Assembly (NCBI RefSeq): GCF_030272615.1
Contig: NC_081407.1
Coordinates: 374,467,018-374,531,017, forward strand
Source of the DNA: Cryptomeria japonica
Lineage: Eukaryota; Streptophyta; Pinopsida; Cupressales; Cupressaceae
Length of the DNA: 64,000 nucleotides
Direction of reading: 5' to 3'
How positions within the stretch are numbered: the first letter of the stretch is position 1; the number at the start of each line of letters is the position of its first letter. The position numbers were made by a program, and so were the translations under genes. The notes beneath the pieces were generated by a model. That model did no database searches. It saw only the letters and a program-made list of their open reading frames with translations, and was not told the origin of the DNA. Positions 53,030-64,000 of this stretch are shown piece by piece.

Positions 53030-54471
53030 TGTTGGCATTTGCATGAAGATTGCATTAATGAAATTTTATGTTGTCATTGATGTCAATTACAACCGGTAAT
53101 GATGTTGTAATAATATTGTTGTGTAACCGGTAGGAAGAGCTAGTAAAGGGAACTTCAACTGGTAGGTGCACTTTTTTAGGAAACCGGTATTGCTATGAAA
53201 TGGAGAGATCAACTAGTAAACCCTACCTTTATATATGCTAAACCCTAACCAATGAAGTTTGGTGAATCGGTTGTATTGTTTTGTGATCAAGTGATGAGCG
53301 GTAATGATTATTACATGTATGCCTGTTGTATGAGAAGAGTTTCAAAAGGTTTTTGGCGCATAGAGATAATGGTTTTTGTCATGGGAATGAGCAAGTTCAT
53401 TGTATGTAATGGAAACCACGTGATGAGTTATAGTGTTCGATTAAGTGGTGATCAAGGAGTGGTCAAGGTTGTCTTGAATGATGTGCATTGATTTCTATGT
53501 AATTTTCTATGTAATCCAACGGTCATACTTGAACCGATTATTTTTGTAATCTCTATGTGATGATTAGGTTTGTGTTGTGTTACTGACCTATTATTTTGTT
53601 TATAAGGTTGATGAGTTATTTTGTTGAAATGTTGGCAATTTGTGGTTGAGTAAGAGAGTGTGGTTACTGAACCAAGAGATGTATCTGTAGTATGTGTAAA
53701 GGCATATAGGAGCAGGAAAAGGATTTGAACAAGAAAGTGTAGTGCTATTCAAACATATCAGCAAACCCCTGTTGTTTTCTAACAATTACAGCAGTCAAAT
53801 CCCTTAACCAGGTAAGCTCTAACAAGCTTAGTGTTATTCAAATCCTCTAACTAGGTGATCCATTATCTTGGATTTCAAATCCTCTACTGAGGTTACTCCT
53901 AACAAGGTATTGCTTCTAATAGGGCATTATAGTCAATCTCTTAACTGGGTGGTCCCTAACAGGATCTGTTCTTAACAGGACTAATTGTAAAGCTTTATAA
54001 GGCTTGGCTCATAACAAGACAAACTTTAGAAGAGTTCAGAATACTTCTGGGTAATCATCCCCATCATGGTTTTTCCCATTTGGGTTTCCACGTCAAAAAT
54101 ATTGTGTCAAGTGGTGAATTCTTTTGTGGTTATGTTTACTATGGTTTAATTGCTTAACTACTAAATCCACTTTGATATGTTATGTTAACCGGCAGCAATC
54201 TAAAATATGCTTTTACTTTTGTCAGTAAAGTATTTGGATGTTTTAGTTAAAATGTTTTGAGAGTTTTAGAGTTGTGTTATTGATTTCAATTATAACAATC
54301 AACCAATTTTACTTGTCAATAATATTGCATTTGAAGTTCGGTGTTTAAAACAATCAGTTTTGAGTTTGCTTTGAGAGGTTGATTTTGAGATTGGTGAAAG
54401 TCTATATAGTTTTCTATCTAGTGATTCACCCCCCCCCCCCCTCAGTAGTTGACCAGATCCTTATTCTTTCA
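53030..54471 (+). repeat. 3' LTR of element B
   Basis: It begins TGTTGGCATTTGCATG. CATTGATGTCAA is at 53075-53086. A TATA-like TTTATATATGC lies near 53229. A hairpin-rich segment (53790-54060) includes TAAGCT-CTAACA-AGCTTA at 53813-53830. A C-tract with CTCAG is near 54430-54445. The 3' edge is uncertain because no second LTR is available; TTTCA at 54471 is the best candidate. Confidence 0.75.
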
Positions 54472-54697
54472 TCATAGCATCACCACCTTGAACCCCACAG
54501 CTAACTCCACCTGCCACCTATCATCTTTCTTTGTTGTAGCAAGCCCGCATCGCTCTACTAGAAAAACACAAATAAAATAATCTCATGCTCCTAAATCAAA
54601 TAACATTGAATAAGAGATACCACCTATCACACCTGATGTCTCCACAACAGTAGCATGATGATCAACTTGATGTTGGCATTATAACAAACAAGGAGAT
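54472..54697. other. Spacer before element H, with PPT-like end
   Basis: No gene. The last 27 bp, TGTTGGCATTATAACAAAC then AAGGAGAT, look like the 3' interior of a related element directly before an LTR and match the outer flank of element G (2862-2920). Confidence 0.5.
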
Positions 54698-56028
54698 TGT
54701 TGGCATTTCAATAAGGATATTGAGAAGGTTGTTGATAACTATAGATATAACTGATTAAGGATGTTCACTATCTTAACATTATTATTTTGTCATTGATGTC
54801 AAGAAATTGATTTTCTGACTCAGTATGATGTTGCCATATCTTAAGCAGTATGATATGAAGAATATAAAGATGTCGGTAAAAGACACAGAAAGTTACGATG
54901 AATAAGGGGATGAATAAGGTATTCAATGGGCAACTATTACCAAGTTAGACAATGATCAGATCATGATGTTTAGATTGTTTTGACATCATACATATGTTGT
55001 AAATTGTAAGGTTAACACTATACTATGTTACCAAGCAAAGAACCTAGTCGGTAAACCCTAAGGAAACTAGCCGGTAAACCCTAAGGTTATCGCTATTGGT
55101 TAATGAAGGTGGAATGTCTACCAAGTAAAGTTTAGTATTCACCGAGTTGTAACCGAGTTGTAATAGAATGCATTAAATGTATAGAAGCATTATTTAATGA
55201 AGGAAGCTAAAGAGTTGGAGTTGATTAAATGATTGGTAAGCCATGCATGAAGTTTGTTAATGAATCTAAGGCAATGGAAGATCGGTAGGAAGATCTACAG
55301 CTCAGATTGAACCGCAATACCTTAGCACAAGTTCTAAGGAATGTATGCAAGTTCCAAGGAGAGGTAAAACATTTTCAGATCAAAGGATACATTGAACCTA
55401 GTTGAGTTTGAAGATCTGATGGCTATGATTGATCATGGGAAATGTGATCAAGGAGATTAAGTGGTTACCTGATTGTTTATAAATAGGAAACTATTGATAA
55501 AAAATGTATGCGAGCAAATGTAAGCACGGGAATGCTACATAGTGATTACCGAGCACAGAAGCTTGAAGACCTGTTTGAATAACATAGTATAGATCCCAAC
55601 AGATAGACAAGATTATTTCTATGTCTAGATTGTATTAAACAAATAGGAATCTGCTTTAGAATTTTTAGATGTGAAGTTGCAGATAGATTTTTATTACTAT
55701 TATTTTGTGAAAGTGACAGAAAATCTCTTAACCAAGTGGACTTAACAATCTTATTTGCAAAACCCTCTAGCAAGGTGACATTCAGATTGAGTGTTTGAAA
55801 TCCTTTAACAAGGTCACCTCTAACAAGGTGAAGATCCTAACAGATCTAAGGGAAATCCCTTAACCGGGTCACATCTAGCAATGTGTTTGTAATCTTTACA
55901 GTTTTTCTGATATGATTACCGAGGTTGAATCTGATGTTTTTATGGATGATTAAGTTTGTATGATTCACCCCCCCTCTCATCTTGTTAGCTTGGCATCTGT
56001 ACTAATCATATTAGTATCAAAACTATCA
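54698..56028 (+). repeat. 5' LTR of element H with 152-bp deletion
   Basis: 1,331 bp, against 1,483 bp for the 3' LTR. The missing block corresponds to about 61891-62042, and the scar at 55893-55899 reads CTTTACA, which exists at both edges as CTTTAACA and CTTTACA. TATAAATA is at 55478-55485. The deletion removes part of the region downstream of the promoter. Confidence 0.9.
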
Positions 56029-56030
56029 AT

Positions 56031-56042
56031 TGGTATCAGAGC
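56031..56042 (+). other. Primer-binding site, element H
   Basis: TGGTATCAGAGC, two bases after ACTATCA. Confidence 0.93.
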
Positions 56043-56088
56043 TTTGGACTCGAGGAGAAATAAAAGTACTTGAGGCAAAGATCCAAAG

Positions 56089-59000
56089 ATGTATAAGAGG
56101 GATGCACCGAAGCTTAACAAGTCTAGTTTCTCTACATGGTAGAAAAGGATGAAGTTGCACCTATTAGGAGTAGGAGAATATGCTATATATTATCTGGAGA
56201 ATGACTACATCGCACCTAGCACCTCTCCATTAACAATGGAAGAGATAAAGGCAAAGCAAGAACATATCCAAGCAATGATTGAAATAACATCTGCATTGAC
56301 CGACTCAGAGTTTAATGACCTAGAAGGCTGCAATGATGCAAAGGCAATGTGGAATAAGCTTATATCTATGTATGGTGGAGATGAACATGTTCAAAGAGCA
56401 AAAGTGGATAGTCTAAGAGGACAACTTGAATCTATGAGGATGAATGAAGGTGAGAACATAACCCAGTACAGTACAAGGCTAAAGGAGATTGTCAATCAAA
56501 TCAAAGGAGCAGGTGGAACTATTGAAGAAAAAGATATAACAAGTAAGTTGTTAAGAACCCTTCTACCAGCTTATGCAATCCGAGTCTCTGCAATCAATGA
56601 AATGAGGTATGTACCTAATATGCTAGTTTCTCTAGATGCTACTATTGGTAAGCTACATGCATTTGAGTTAAGTAACTTTGATAACAGTGCGTCATCGGTA
56701 AATAAAGTTGAATCTGCATTTAGTTCTTTCCATCTTGATGAATCTGATGATTACAATGATAGAAAGTATAAGTATTCTGAAGGGAATCACAGTGGAGCAA
56801 GTGAAAGATTTCACAAAAACATGGAGGAGGTGCACAAACTGTATGAGGAAATTAGAAAGCAAGAAGAGTTTGAAGCACTATTAGCTAGAAGGTTACCGAG
56901 AGGCAAAGGTAAATATAAAGGAAAACTACCTTTGAAATGTTTCAATTGTGATAAGATTGGACATATGGCTTCTAACTATCTTGAAAAAGAATCTAGTGAA
57001 AAGAGAGATCACCAAGATGACAAACAGAAAGATAATCATTATAGAGGACATCGAGACTTTAGGAGAAGAGATAAAAAGACATGCTTAATAGTTGATGAGG
57101 AATCTAATGATGACAAATCAGATGAAACTGATATAGAGGAAGTTGTTTATGTGGCTATTAAAGGTGGATCAGATGAAGAAAGGTATGAAGAAAAAGCTTT
57201 AATATCTCACATAAATACTAATGATTCTTCGATCATAGATAGTGGATGCTCACATCACATGACAGGAGATAAACACAAGTTTGTTATATTAGAAGATTAT
57301 GATGAAGGCTATGTCACATTTGGAAATGATGCACCATGTCCAGTAAGAGGTAAAGGATCCATAACACTTCTTGACAATGCAAAATGTAATGATGTTTATT
57401 GGGTTGAAGTTTTGAAATACAATTTGTTGATTGTAGCATAGTTAAACAACACGGGTTACTGAATAGAGTTTCAAAAAGGAATTGTCAATGTTTATGGCAA
57501 GCATGGAAAGTTAGCTGCTACCGGGACACAAACAAAAGGTAACACATTTCACCTTGACTCAACTTGGAATAAGTGTTTATATGCAAAGATAGATGATACC
57601 TAGTTATGGCATAAAAGGTTTTGTCATGTAAATTTTGATAATCTGATCAAAATAAGCAAGAAGCACCGAGTAAGAGGGCTACCAAGTCTTGAAAAACCTG
57701 TGAATGCTATGTGTCGAGGAAGCCAGATGGGAAAGATGACAAGATCAAGCTTTACAAGTAAGTCCTACACTTCTAAGGGAATTTTAGATCTTGTGCATAC
57801 TGATCTTTGTGGTCCTATGAAAGTTTAGAGTTATTATGGTGATAAGTATTTCATATTATTTGTGGATGACTACTCAAGGATGATGTCAGTAATGTTTTTA
57901 AAAGAAAAATTAGAAGCTTTTCAAATGTTTAAGTGGTACAAGGTAAGAGTTGAAAATGAGACAGGTAGACAACTGAAATGTCTTAGATCAGACAGAGGAG
58001 GAGAGTTCACATCTGATGAGTTCAACTTGTTCTGCAATGATCATGGTATTAAAAGGCAAGTCTCTACACCAAGAACCCCTCAGCAAAATGGAATAGGTGA
58101 AAGGAGAAATAGATCTATTGTGGATTGTGCCAAAACCCTAATGATTGAAAAGAAAGTGTCACAAACAGTTTGGAGAGAAGCAATAAGCACAGCAGTTTAC
58201 ACCCTGAACCGAGTACAACTGAAGAAAGGGACTCTTAAGACACCTTATGAAATCTGGTATGACAAGAAACCCAATGTAAGTTATTTTAAAATCTTTGGAA
58301 GTAGATGCTATGTACACAAAGATGATAGAAATGGCAAGTTTGATCAGAAAAGTGAAGGTATATTTCTAGGTTACTCTTCTAGAAGCAAAGCATATAAATG
58401 TCTGATCAAATCATCTAGCAAAATAGTAGAAAGTGCAAATGTGAAAATTGATGAATTTACAAACAGAAATGATGAAGGAAACTTCAAAGAACCAAAAGAT
58501 TATGAAGGATTTGTCTATGTTCAACCGAGAAGTCCTACCGAGAAGATTGTTGAAGGAAATGAAGAGAATGTCCAGTTACCGAGTGATGAAGAAGAACATA
58601 CAGAGTCTACCGAGCCTATATTAGCCAAGTATGTCAGAAGGAATCATGCACCAAATCAGATTATAGGAGATAAGGATGATCCAGTGATGACAAGGAACAA
58701 AATGAGACAAAACACAATTCTGATTTTTGAATTTGAACCGAGGATAGTGAAAGAGGCATTTAATAGTGAAGATTGGATAAATGCTATGACAGAAGAGATT
58801 GATCAAATCAATAAGAATGACACATGGACACTAGTCCCAAGACCGAAGGATAAAAATGTAATTGGTACAAAGTGGATTTTCAGAAACAAGCTAAATGAAA
58901 AAGGTGAGGTTATTCGGAATAAAGCAAGATTAGTTTGGAAAGGTTATGCTCAAGAAGAAGGAATTGATTATGGTGAAACTTTTGCACCTATGGAAAGACT

Positions 59001-60256
59001 TGAAGGAGTAAGAACATTGTTGGCATATGCTGCATTCAAAAATTTCAAGACATATCAAATGGATGTCAAATCCGCATTTCTGAATGGTATATTAGAAGAA
59101 GAAGTTTTCATTGAACAACCTGAAGGATTTGTAGAAGGAGAAAATAATGATCAGGTATGTAAATTGAATAAAGCTTTGTATGGCTTGAAACAAGCACCAA
59201 GAGCATGGTATGAAAGATTGCATTCATATTTGATCAAAATTGGTTTTATAAGAACAAGTGAAAACAGCAATATGTACATGAAGAATGATGAGGATGGAAT
59301 ACTGATCTCAACCATATTTGTTGATGATATTATCTTTTGTGGAAATGACTCTCTTTGCAATAACTTTGGAAATGAAATGAGCAAAGAATTTGAGATGTCA
59401 TTAATCAGTGAGATAAAGTATTTTATAGGTTTACAGATACTGCAAATGAAAGATGAGATTTTCATTACCCAATCCAAGTACATAAAGGAAATCTTAAAGA
59501 AATTTGGTATGGAGGATTCAAAACCAGTAAGTACTCCTATGACTACCAACTATAAACTATCAAAGAATGATGAATCTGCATCTGTTGATGAGACACTTTA
59601 CCGATCTATGATTGGAAAGTTGCAATATGTTGTTCACAGTAGGCCTGATATAGCACATGCAGTAGGAATAGTTGCAAGATTCTCTGCAGATCCCAAGGAA
59701 ACACACATGACACCAATCAAAAGAATTTTCAGATACTTGAAAGGGATTGAAGATTATGGCTTAGTATATCGGAGAGGAAATGTCTTTGATTTAAAAGTTT
59801 ATACTGATGTTGATTGGGCAAGCAACATTGATGACAGAAAAAGCACAAGTGGAGGAGCTTTCTTTTTAGGAGAAAGACTAGTGAGTTGGCTTAGCAAGAA
59901 ACAAGGATGTGTTTCACAGTCAACAGTAGAAGTTGAATATGTTGTTGCAGCATTGAATTGTACCAATATAGCATGGATCAAACAATTGTTGGAAGGCATA
60001 AATGAGCAAGTTATCGAGCCAGTAACTATATTATTTGATAATACTAGTGCCATAAACATTTCAAAGAATCCTGTTATGCACTCTAGGACAAATCACATCT
60101 CTATCAAATATCATTATCTTAGAGAAGAAAGTGGTGTTGGAGTATGTTAGCACAAAGGAGAAAATAGCAGATATCTTTACCAAACCACTACCAAGGGACA
60201 CTTTTGAATATCTCAGAAGTCAGTTAGGGATCCTACCCCTATCTTCCATTCACTGA
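56089..60256 (+). pseudogene. Copia gag-pol polyprotein, nearly intact (element H)
   Basis: ATG 56089 opens a UBN2-type gag (56089-57230). The knuckle CFNCDKIGHMASNY (56938-56979) has lost its last Cys. The protease has IIDSGCSHHM (57232-57264). Pre-integrase is at 57595-57760. Integrase follows with HTDLCGP near 57797, LRSDRGGEF near 57982 and GIGERRN near 58093 (D, D and E present). Reverse transcriptase (58820-59400) has FVDDIIF intact, and RNase H (59800-60200) has DVDWA, VEVEY and FDNTSA. Stops: TAG 56140 and TAG 57439 (Gln in E and G, or E), TGA near 57460 (Arg in E), TAG 57601 (Trp in E) and TAG 57826 (Gln in E). From 57829 the frame is open for more than 760 codons until a 14-nt deletion near 60125, between two AGAGAAGAA repeats, shifts it. 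The original end is TGA 60254-60256. Confidence 0.93.
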
Positions 60257-60492
60257 CCGAGTTCGGTGAAAGCATCAATTCGATGACTCTACTGAATATC
60301 TTTTAAGAGAGTTGATGTTGATTTACACACTTTAGGAATTTTTCTAAAGGTGTGCAGGAAACAATTACAGGGAACAGGAATTGAAGACATAATGCTCTGA
60401 CTGAAACTTCGTTGATACATAACAGCATGGAAATCACTTGTCAGTGGAAGAAATTATGTCTTAGTTCTTTACTTTTTGGCATTGTTGTCAAT

Positions 60493-60605
60493 GGGGGAGA
60501 AGACTAATGACAGGGGAGAAGACTACTAAATGGGGGAGAAGACTATAGGAGAAGTCTGAAGGAGAAGACTACATTTCAAAACCAGGGAGAAGACTAATGA
60601 CAGTG
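60493..60605 (+). repeat. Purine-rich minisatellite in 3' leader of H
   Basis: Six imperfect copies of GGGAGAAGACTA, several with a GGGGG run, start at about 60493, 60514, 60532, 60547, 60559 and 60584. Equivalent tracts occur in E (about 19340-19425). They resemble the PPT and may act as extra plus-strand start sites. Confidence 0.8.
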
Positions 60606-60680
60606 GAAGAGCATTTCAGCATTTCAGCAATCTAAATCAGAATCAATAAAGTCAAATCAATTGGTTTTGCCATCAATGCC

Positions 60681-60691
60681 AAAAGGGAGAT
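60681..60691 (+). other. Polypurine tract, element H
   Basis: AAAAGGGAGAT, directly before the 3' LTR, preceded by CCATCAATGCC as in the other elements. Confidence 0.88.
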
Positions 60692-61471
60692 TGTTGGCAT
60701 TTGAATAAGGATATTGAGAAGGTTGTTGATAACTATGGATATAACTGATTAAGGATGTTCACTATCTTAACATTATTATTTTGTCATTGATGTCAAGAAA
60801 TTGATTTTTTGACTCAGTATGATGTTGCCATATCTTAAGCAGTATGATTTGAAGAATATAAAGATGTCGGTAAAAGAGACAGAAAGTTATGATGAATAAG
60901 GGGATGAATAAGGTATTCAATGGGCAACTATTACCGAGTCAGACAATGATCAGATCATGATGTTTATATTGTTTTGACACCATACATATGTTGTAAATTG
61001 TAAGGTTAATACTATACTATGTTACCAAGCAAAGAACCTAGTCGGTAAACCCTAAGGAAACTAGTCAGTAAACCCTAAGGTTATCGCTATCGATTAATGA
61101 AGGCAGAATGTCTACCGAGTAAAGTTTAGTATTCACCGAGTTGTAACCGAGCCATAACAGAATGCATTAAATGTATAGAAGCATTATTTAATGAAGGGAG
61201 CTGATGAGCTGGAGTTGATTAAATGATTGGTAAGCTGTGCATGAAGTTTGTTAATGAATCTAAGGAAATGGAAGATCGGCAGGAAGATCTACAGCTCAGA
61301 TTGAACCGCAATACCTTATCACAAGTTCCAAGGAATGTATGCAAGTTCCAAGGTGAGGTAAAACATTTTCAGATCGAAGGATACATTGAACCTAGTCGAG
61401 TTTGAAGATCTGATGGCTATGATTGATCATGGGAAATGTGATCAAGGAGATTAAGCGGTTACCTGATTGTT

Positions 61472-61479
61472 TATAAATA
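61472..61479 (+). promoter_or_regulatory. TATA box of G/E/H-type LTR
   Basis: TATAAATA lies about 780 bp into the LTR, at the same place in all copies (55478-55485 in H; complements at 2105-2112 in G, 18400-18407 and 30967-30974 in E). This conservation supports a real promoter. Confidence 0.7.
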
Positions 61480-61806
61480 GGAAACTATTGATAAACAATG
61501 TATGCAGACAAATGTAAGCACACGAATGCTACATAGTGATTACCAAGCACAAAAGCTTGAAGACCTATTTGAATAACAGAGTATAGAGCCTAGCAGATAG
61601 ACAAGATTAGTTCTATGTCTAGATTGTATTGAACAAATAGGAATCTGCTTTAGTATTTTTAGATGTGAAGTTGCAGATAGATTTTTATTACTGTTATTTT
61701 GTGAAAGTGACAGAAAATCTCTTAACTGAGTGGACTTACAGTCTTATTTGTAAAACCCTCTAGCAAGGTGACATTCAGATTGAGTGTTTGAAATCCTTTA
61801 ACAAGG

Positions 61807-61931
61807 TCACCTCTAACAAGGTGAAGATCCTAACAGATCTGAGGGAAATCCCTTAACCGGGTCACATCTAGCAATGTGTTTGTAATCTTTAACAAGATTT
61901 GCTTTTAACCGAGCATACTCTAGAAGAGTAT
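61807..61931 (+). repeat. Mini-hairpin array in LTR of H
   Basis: TCACCT-CTAACA-AGGTGA (61807-61824), AGATC-CTAACA-GATCT (61825-61840), CACAT-CTAGCA-ATGTG (61863-61878), AATCT-TTAACA-AGATT (61884-61899) and ATACTC-TAGAA-GAGTAT (61915-61931). All stems are perfect. The array lies downstream of the TATA box, so it should be part of the transcript. Confidence 0.85.
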
Positions 61932-62174
61932 ATTTCTTAGTGGGTCTGAAATCCCACAGTGATTTTTCCCTATTTGGGTTTCCACGTTAAATCTGGTGTT
62001 ATATGTTTTGTGATCTAATCTATTTATGGGTCTGCATGCTTTACAGTTTTTCTGATATGATTACCGAAGTTGAATCTGATGTTTTTATGGATGATTAAGT
62101 TTGTATGATTCCCCCCCCCCTCTCATCTTGTTAGCTTGGCATCTATACTAATCATATTAGTATCAGAACTATCA

Positions 62175-62221
62175 CTTGATAATTATCAACCACTGCAAAA
62201 ACACGATGTGATCTGTCTGCA
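62175..62221. other. Spacer between H and J
   Basis: 47 bp with no gene. It contains the perfect 14-bp palindrome TTGATAATTATCAA (62176-62189) right beside the H LTR. Confidence 0.6.
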
Positions 62222-64000
62222 TGTAGAGCCCCTCCCTGATCAAGCTTTGGCTAACGCAGTTGACCATGGTTGACCTTACTAATAAATGCTATAATTCAAT
62301 AGGATGGGCTATGTTAGATGGATAGATTGGTGAGAAAATTAATTGAACCAAGTTATGGAATCATTTCACCTAGAGGTGTACATTTTGATGTGTTATGGAT
62401 ACATAACTTTATATGATTCTAGAATAGGATAACTTTGAGATGATGTATGTCATTATTGGATTTGCAGGACTTTACTATGATGATAGAAATAGGATGCATG
62501 TCTTGTGTATGGATCAAAATTATGAGGATTACGATAATGGCTTATGTGGATAAATTGGGATATATGAGATATTGATTTGTTAATGTCAATTGTATGCAGA
62601 GTGTTTGATGTGTATTCTTATTCATGTGTTTAATATTTTATGAGGTTATTTGGAAGTACTAATGTGTAATTGAGATGCGCAAGAAAATTATCCATGTGAC
62701 CATGGAAATATTATGGAGAACCAAACCTAGACCTATGTACGTTCATAAAACTAGGGTTTGTCTATTTGGAGAGACAACACCCCGTATGTATCGTATTTTA
62801 TTTGTGAAAGTAAATGTTGCATGTGTGTTAAATCGAATTATTAATTTGTGTAATTCCAACAAGAGACAAATTTCATGTGTAATTTTGTAAAATTATTTTA
62901 TTGTGTCACTTGACACGTGTTGATTTATGTCTTGATTTTTGACTTGTCTCTTGGAGGGAGTGATTTCAACCATAGCTTTTTCAAATATTTGAATGTGGTT
63001 CTAAATTTTCCTTGGGTAGAGAGTCCTTGGGGTGGTCAACTTAGGTTTGACCCGAAAGTTAACTTCAGATGGGTTTATAAGGGGTCAAATGGACTCCTAG
63101 GGGTAGTTTAAAGGTGTTTCCTAAAGTCCATAAGGTATACCTATGGGTTAGGAGTATTTTTAGGCATGTGACTACTCCCATGTGGTTGTTTAGTCACCTC
63201 AAAAAGTGGGTTTCCTAAGGTGAGCGAAAATTGAATTTAGAAGGCGTCATCTAGGTTAGGTAACCTTCCCTTTTGATGTGAGATCCCTTTCCCACTTTCT
63301 CTTACTTTTCCTTTTCAATTTTAGTAACCTGTGAGAACTCTCACTAAGGCCTTCTTAAGCAAGGATTAGGGACTTAGTCGGTAATCACCCACTCTCCATT
63401 TTTGGAGATCATGCATTTTTGAAAAGATTGGTTTTGGGATAGAATTTTGGCTAAGTGTAGGAGGAAGAATTGTGGAATTGGGTTGTTCATCCTCAAACTA
63501 GTTCTAGAAAACCTTTGGGCAGATTGAAGGTTGGTTCATCTTCTCATTTTGTTTCTCATTATGTTGCATGTTTATGTTGGAAAGATAGTTTGTATGTAAA
63601 AATTGTTTCTTGTATTTTCTTTTGTGAAAATTACTTTGTGACCTATCTTTTATTTCTTGTATGCATTTTCTATGTTTTGGGAGTAACCAAGGCCTCCTAC
63701 TCTTGGGAGAGAGGATGGTCTTGGGGGTGGAAGAAGTTTGACAGCCTTAGAGTGAGAGGCTCTCATTATGAGAGTGATCACAAGGGTTTGTGTATGTGAC
63801 CCTTGCTGCATAGCCTTGTTTATGCATTTGGGGGTCATAAGGAGGGAAAGTATGGCATGAATGCCTTGGGGGGCATAAGGATGTGGGGGTTAATGAACTT
63901 ATGATATATCTTTATTTGCCATGAGGTGGCCTTGTGATCTACCATGCATGCAGTCTCCTCAAGGTATTTGGTCCACTTCCACCCTTGTAAAATCATCACA
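62222..64000 (+). mobile_element. Element J: left part of an I-type LTR, cut by window end
   Basis: TGTAGAGCCCCTCC at 62222 aligns with the start of the right I LTR at 48701, and similarity continues to the window end (equivalent to about 42640 in the left I LTR). It is clearly diverged from I, with many substitutions and small indels, so it is a separate and older copy or subfamily. The equivalent of the palindrome array would lie beyond the window. Open stretches at 63470-63799 and elsewhere have no features and are judged non-coding. Confidence 0.82.

Larger units (their letters stand above)
54698..62174 (+). mobile_element. Copia element H, both LTRs present
   Basis: A plus-strand Ty1/copia element with a 5' LTR (54698-56028), PBS, gag-pol (56089-60256), purine-rich 3' leader, PPT and 3' LTR (60692-62174). 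No target duplication is visible: left flank GAGAT, right flank CTTGA. The left flank instead resembles a PPT. It is the best preserved copia copy here. Confidence 0.93.
60692..62174 (+). repeat. 3' LTR of element H
   Basis: 1,483 bp, TGTTGGCATTTG...ACTATCA. CATTGATGTCAA is at 60785-60796 and TATAAATA at 61472-61479. Five or more small hairpins lie at 61807-61931, and a C-tract with CTCTCATCTTG is near the 3' end. It is the full-length reference for this family in the window. Confidence 0.92.

Noticed and set aside
57829-60150. H pol as an intact gene
   Set aside because: The open frame covers integrase, reverse transcriptase and most of RNase H, but upstream stops, a lost knuckle Cys and the 14-nt deletion break the polyprotein.
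63470-63799. 109-codon open stretch in element J
   Set aside because: It lies in an LTR, and the equivalent region of the I LTR does not keep the frame.

Overview
The window is repeat-dense plant nuclear DNA with no host gene that I can support. It is almost entirely LTR retrotransposons, mostly Ty1/copia, in nested or mutually truncated copies. The 12-nt primer-binding site TGGTATCAGAGC (initiator tRNA-Met type), UBN2-type gag, DSG protease, and the order integrase, reverse transcriptase, RNase H mark the copia elements. Long AT-rich non-genic DNA, LTRs of 0.8-4 kb and old nested insertions suggest a large seed-plant genome. A gymnosperm or conifer is my guess from overall character, not proven.

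Layout, left to right. Copia G (minus, 1-2861) is cut by the window edge. Copia A (plus, 2921-8840) has a truncated 5' LTR. 8841-11515 is old degenerate sequence with an LTR fragment and a possible LINE tail. Copia F (minus, 11516 to about 17045) lacks its 5' end. 17046-17725 and 31809-32085 appear to be one AT-rich LTR of another, probably gypsy-like, element (minus). It is split by copia E (minus, 17726-31803, target duplication GTTAA). E is itself split by element D (plus, 22435-29066, target duplication AGCAT). Element C (minus, 32346 to about 38016) is a diverged relative of D. It is fused head-on to the truncated copia B (plus, about 38017-54471). B is split by element I (plus, 40898-52673), which has LTRs of nearly 4 kb and a non-coding interior. 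Copia H (plus, 54698-62174) follows, then the left LTR of a diverged I relative, J (62222 to the window end).

The most unusual system is the D/C family. It has LTRs, PBS and PPT like the copia elements around it. In place of a polymerase it carries a coiled-coil, four-zinc-knuckle gag-like ORF and a second reading frame of about 1,096 codons that I cannot assign to any family. The second frame is recognisable in both D and C, which are clearly diverged, so it was probably maintained while the family was mobile. The family would need protease, integrase and reverse transcriptase in trans, plausibly from neighbouring copia families.

Two structural signals in LTRs also stand out. One is an array of six 22-bp GC-rich palindromes upstream of the TATA box in the I LTR. 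The other is a run of small hairpins with variable, co-varying stems and a constant CTAACA/CTAGCA loop in the LTRs of copia E, G, H and B. All coding copies are broken. Many stops are TAG at positions where sibling elements encode glutamine, as expected from deamination of methylated CAG.
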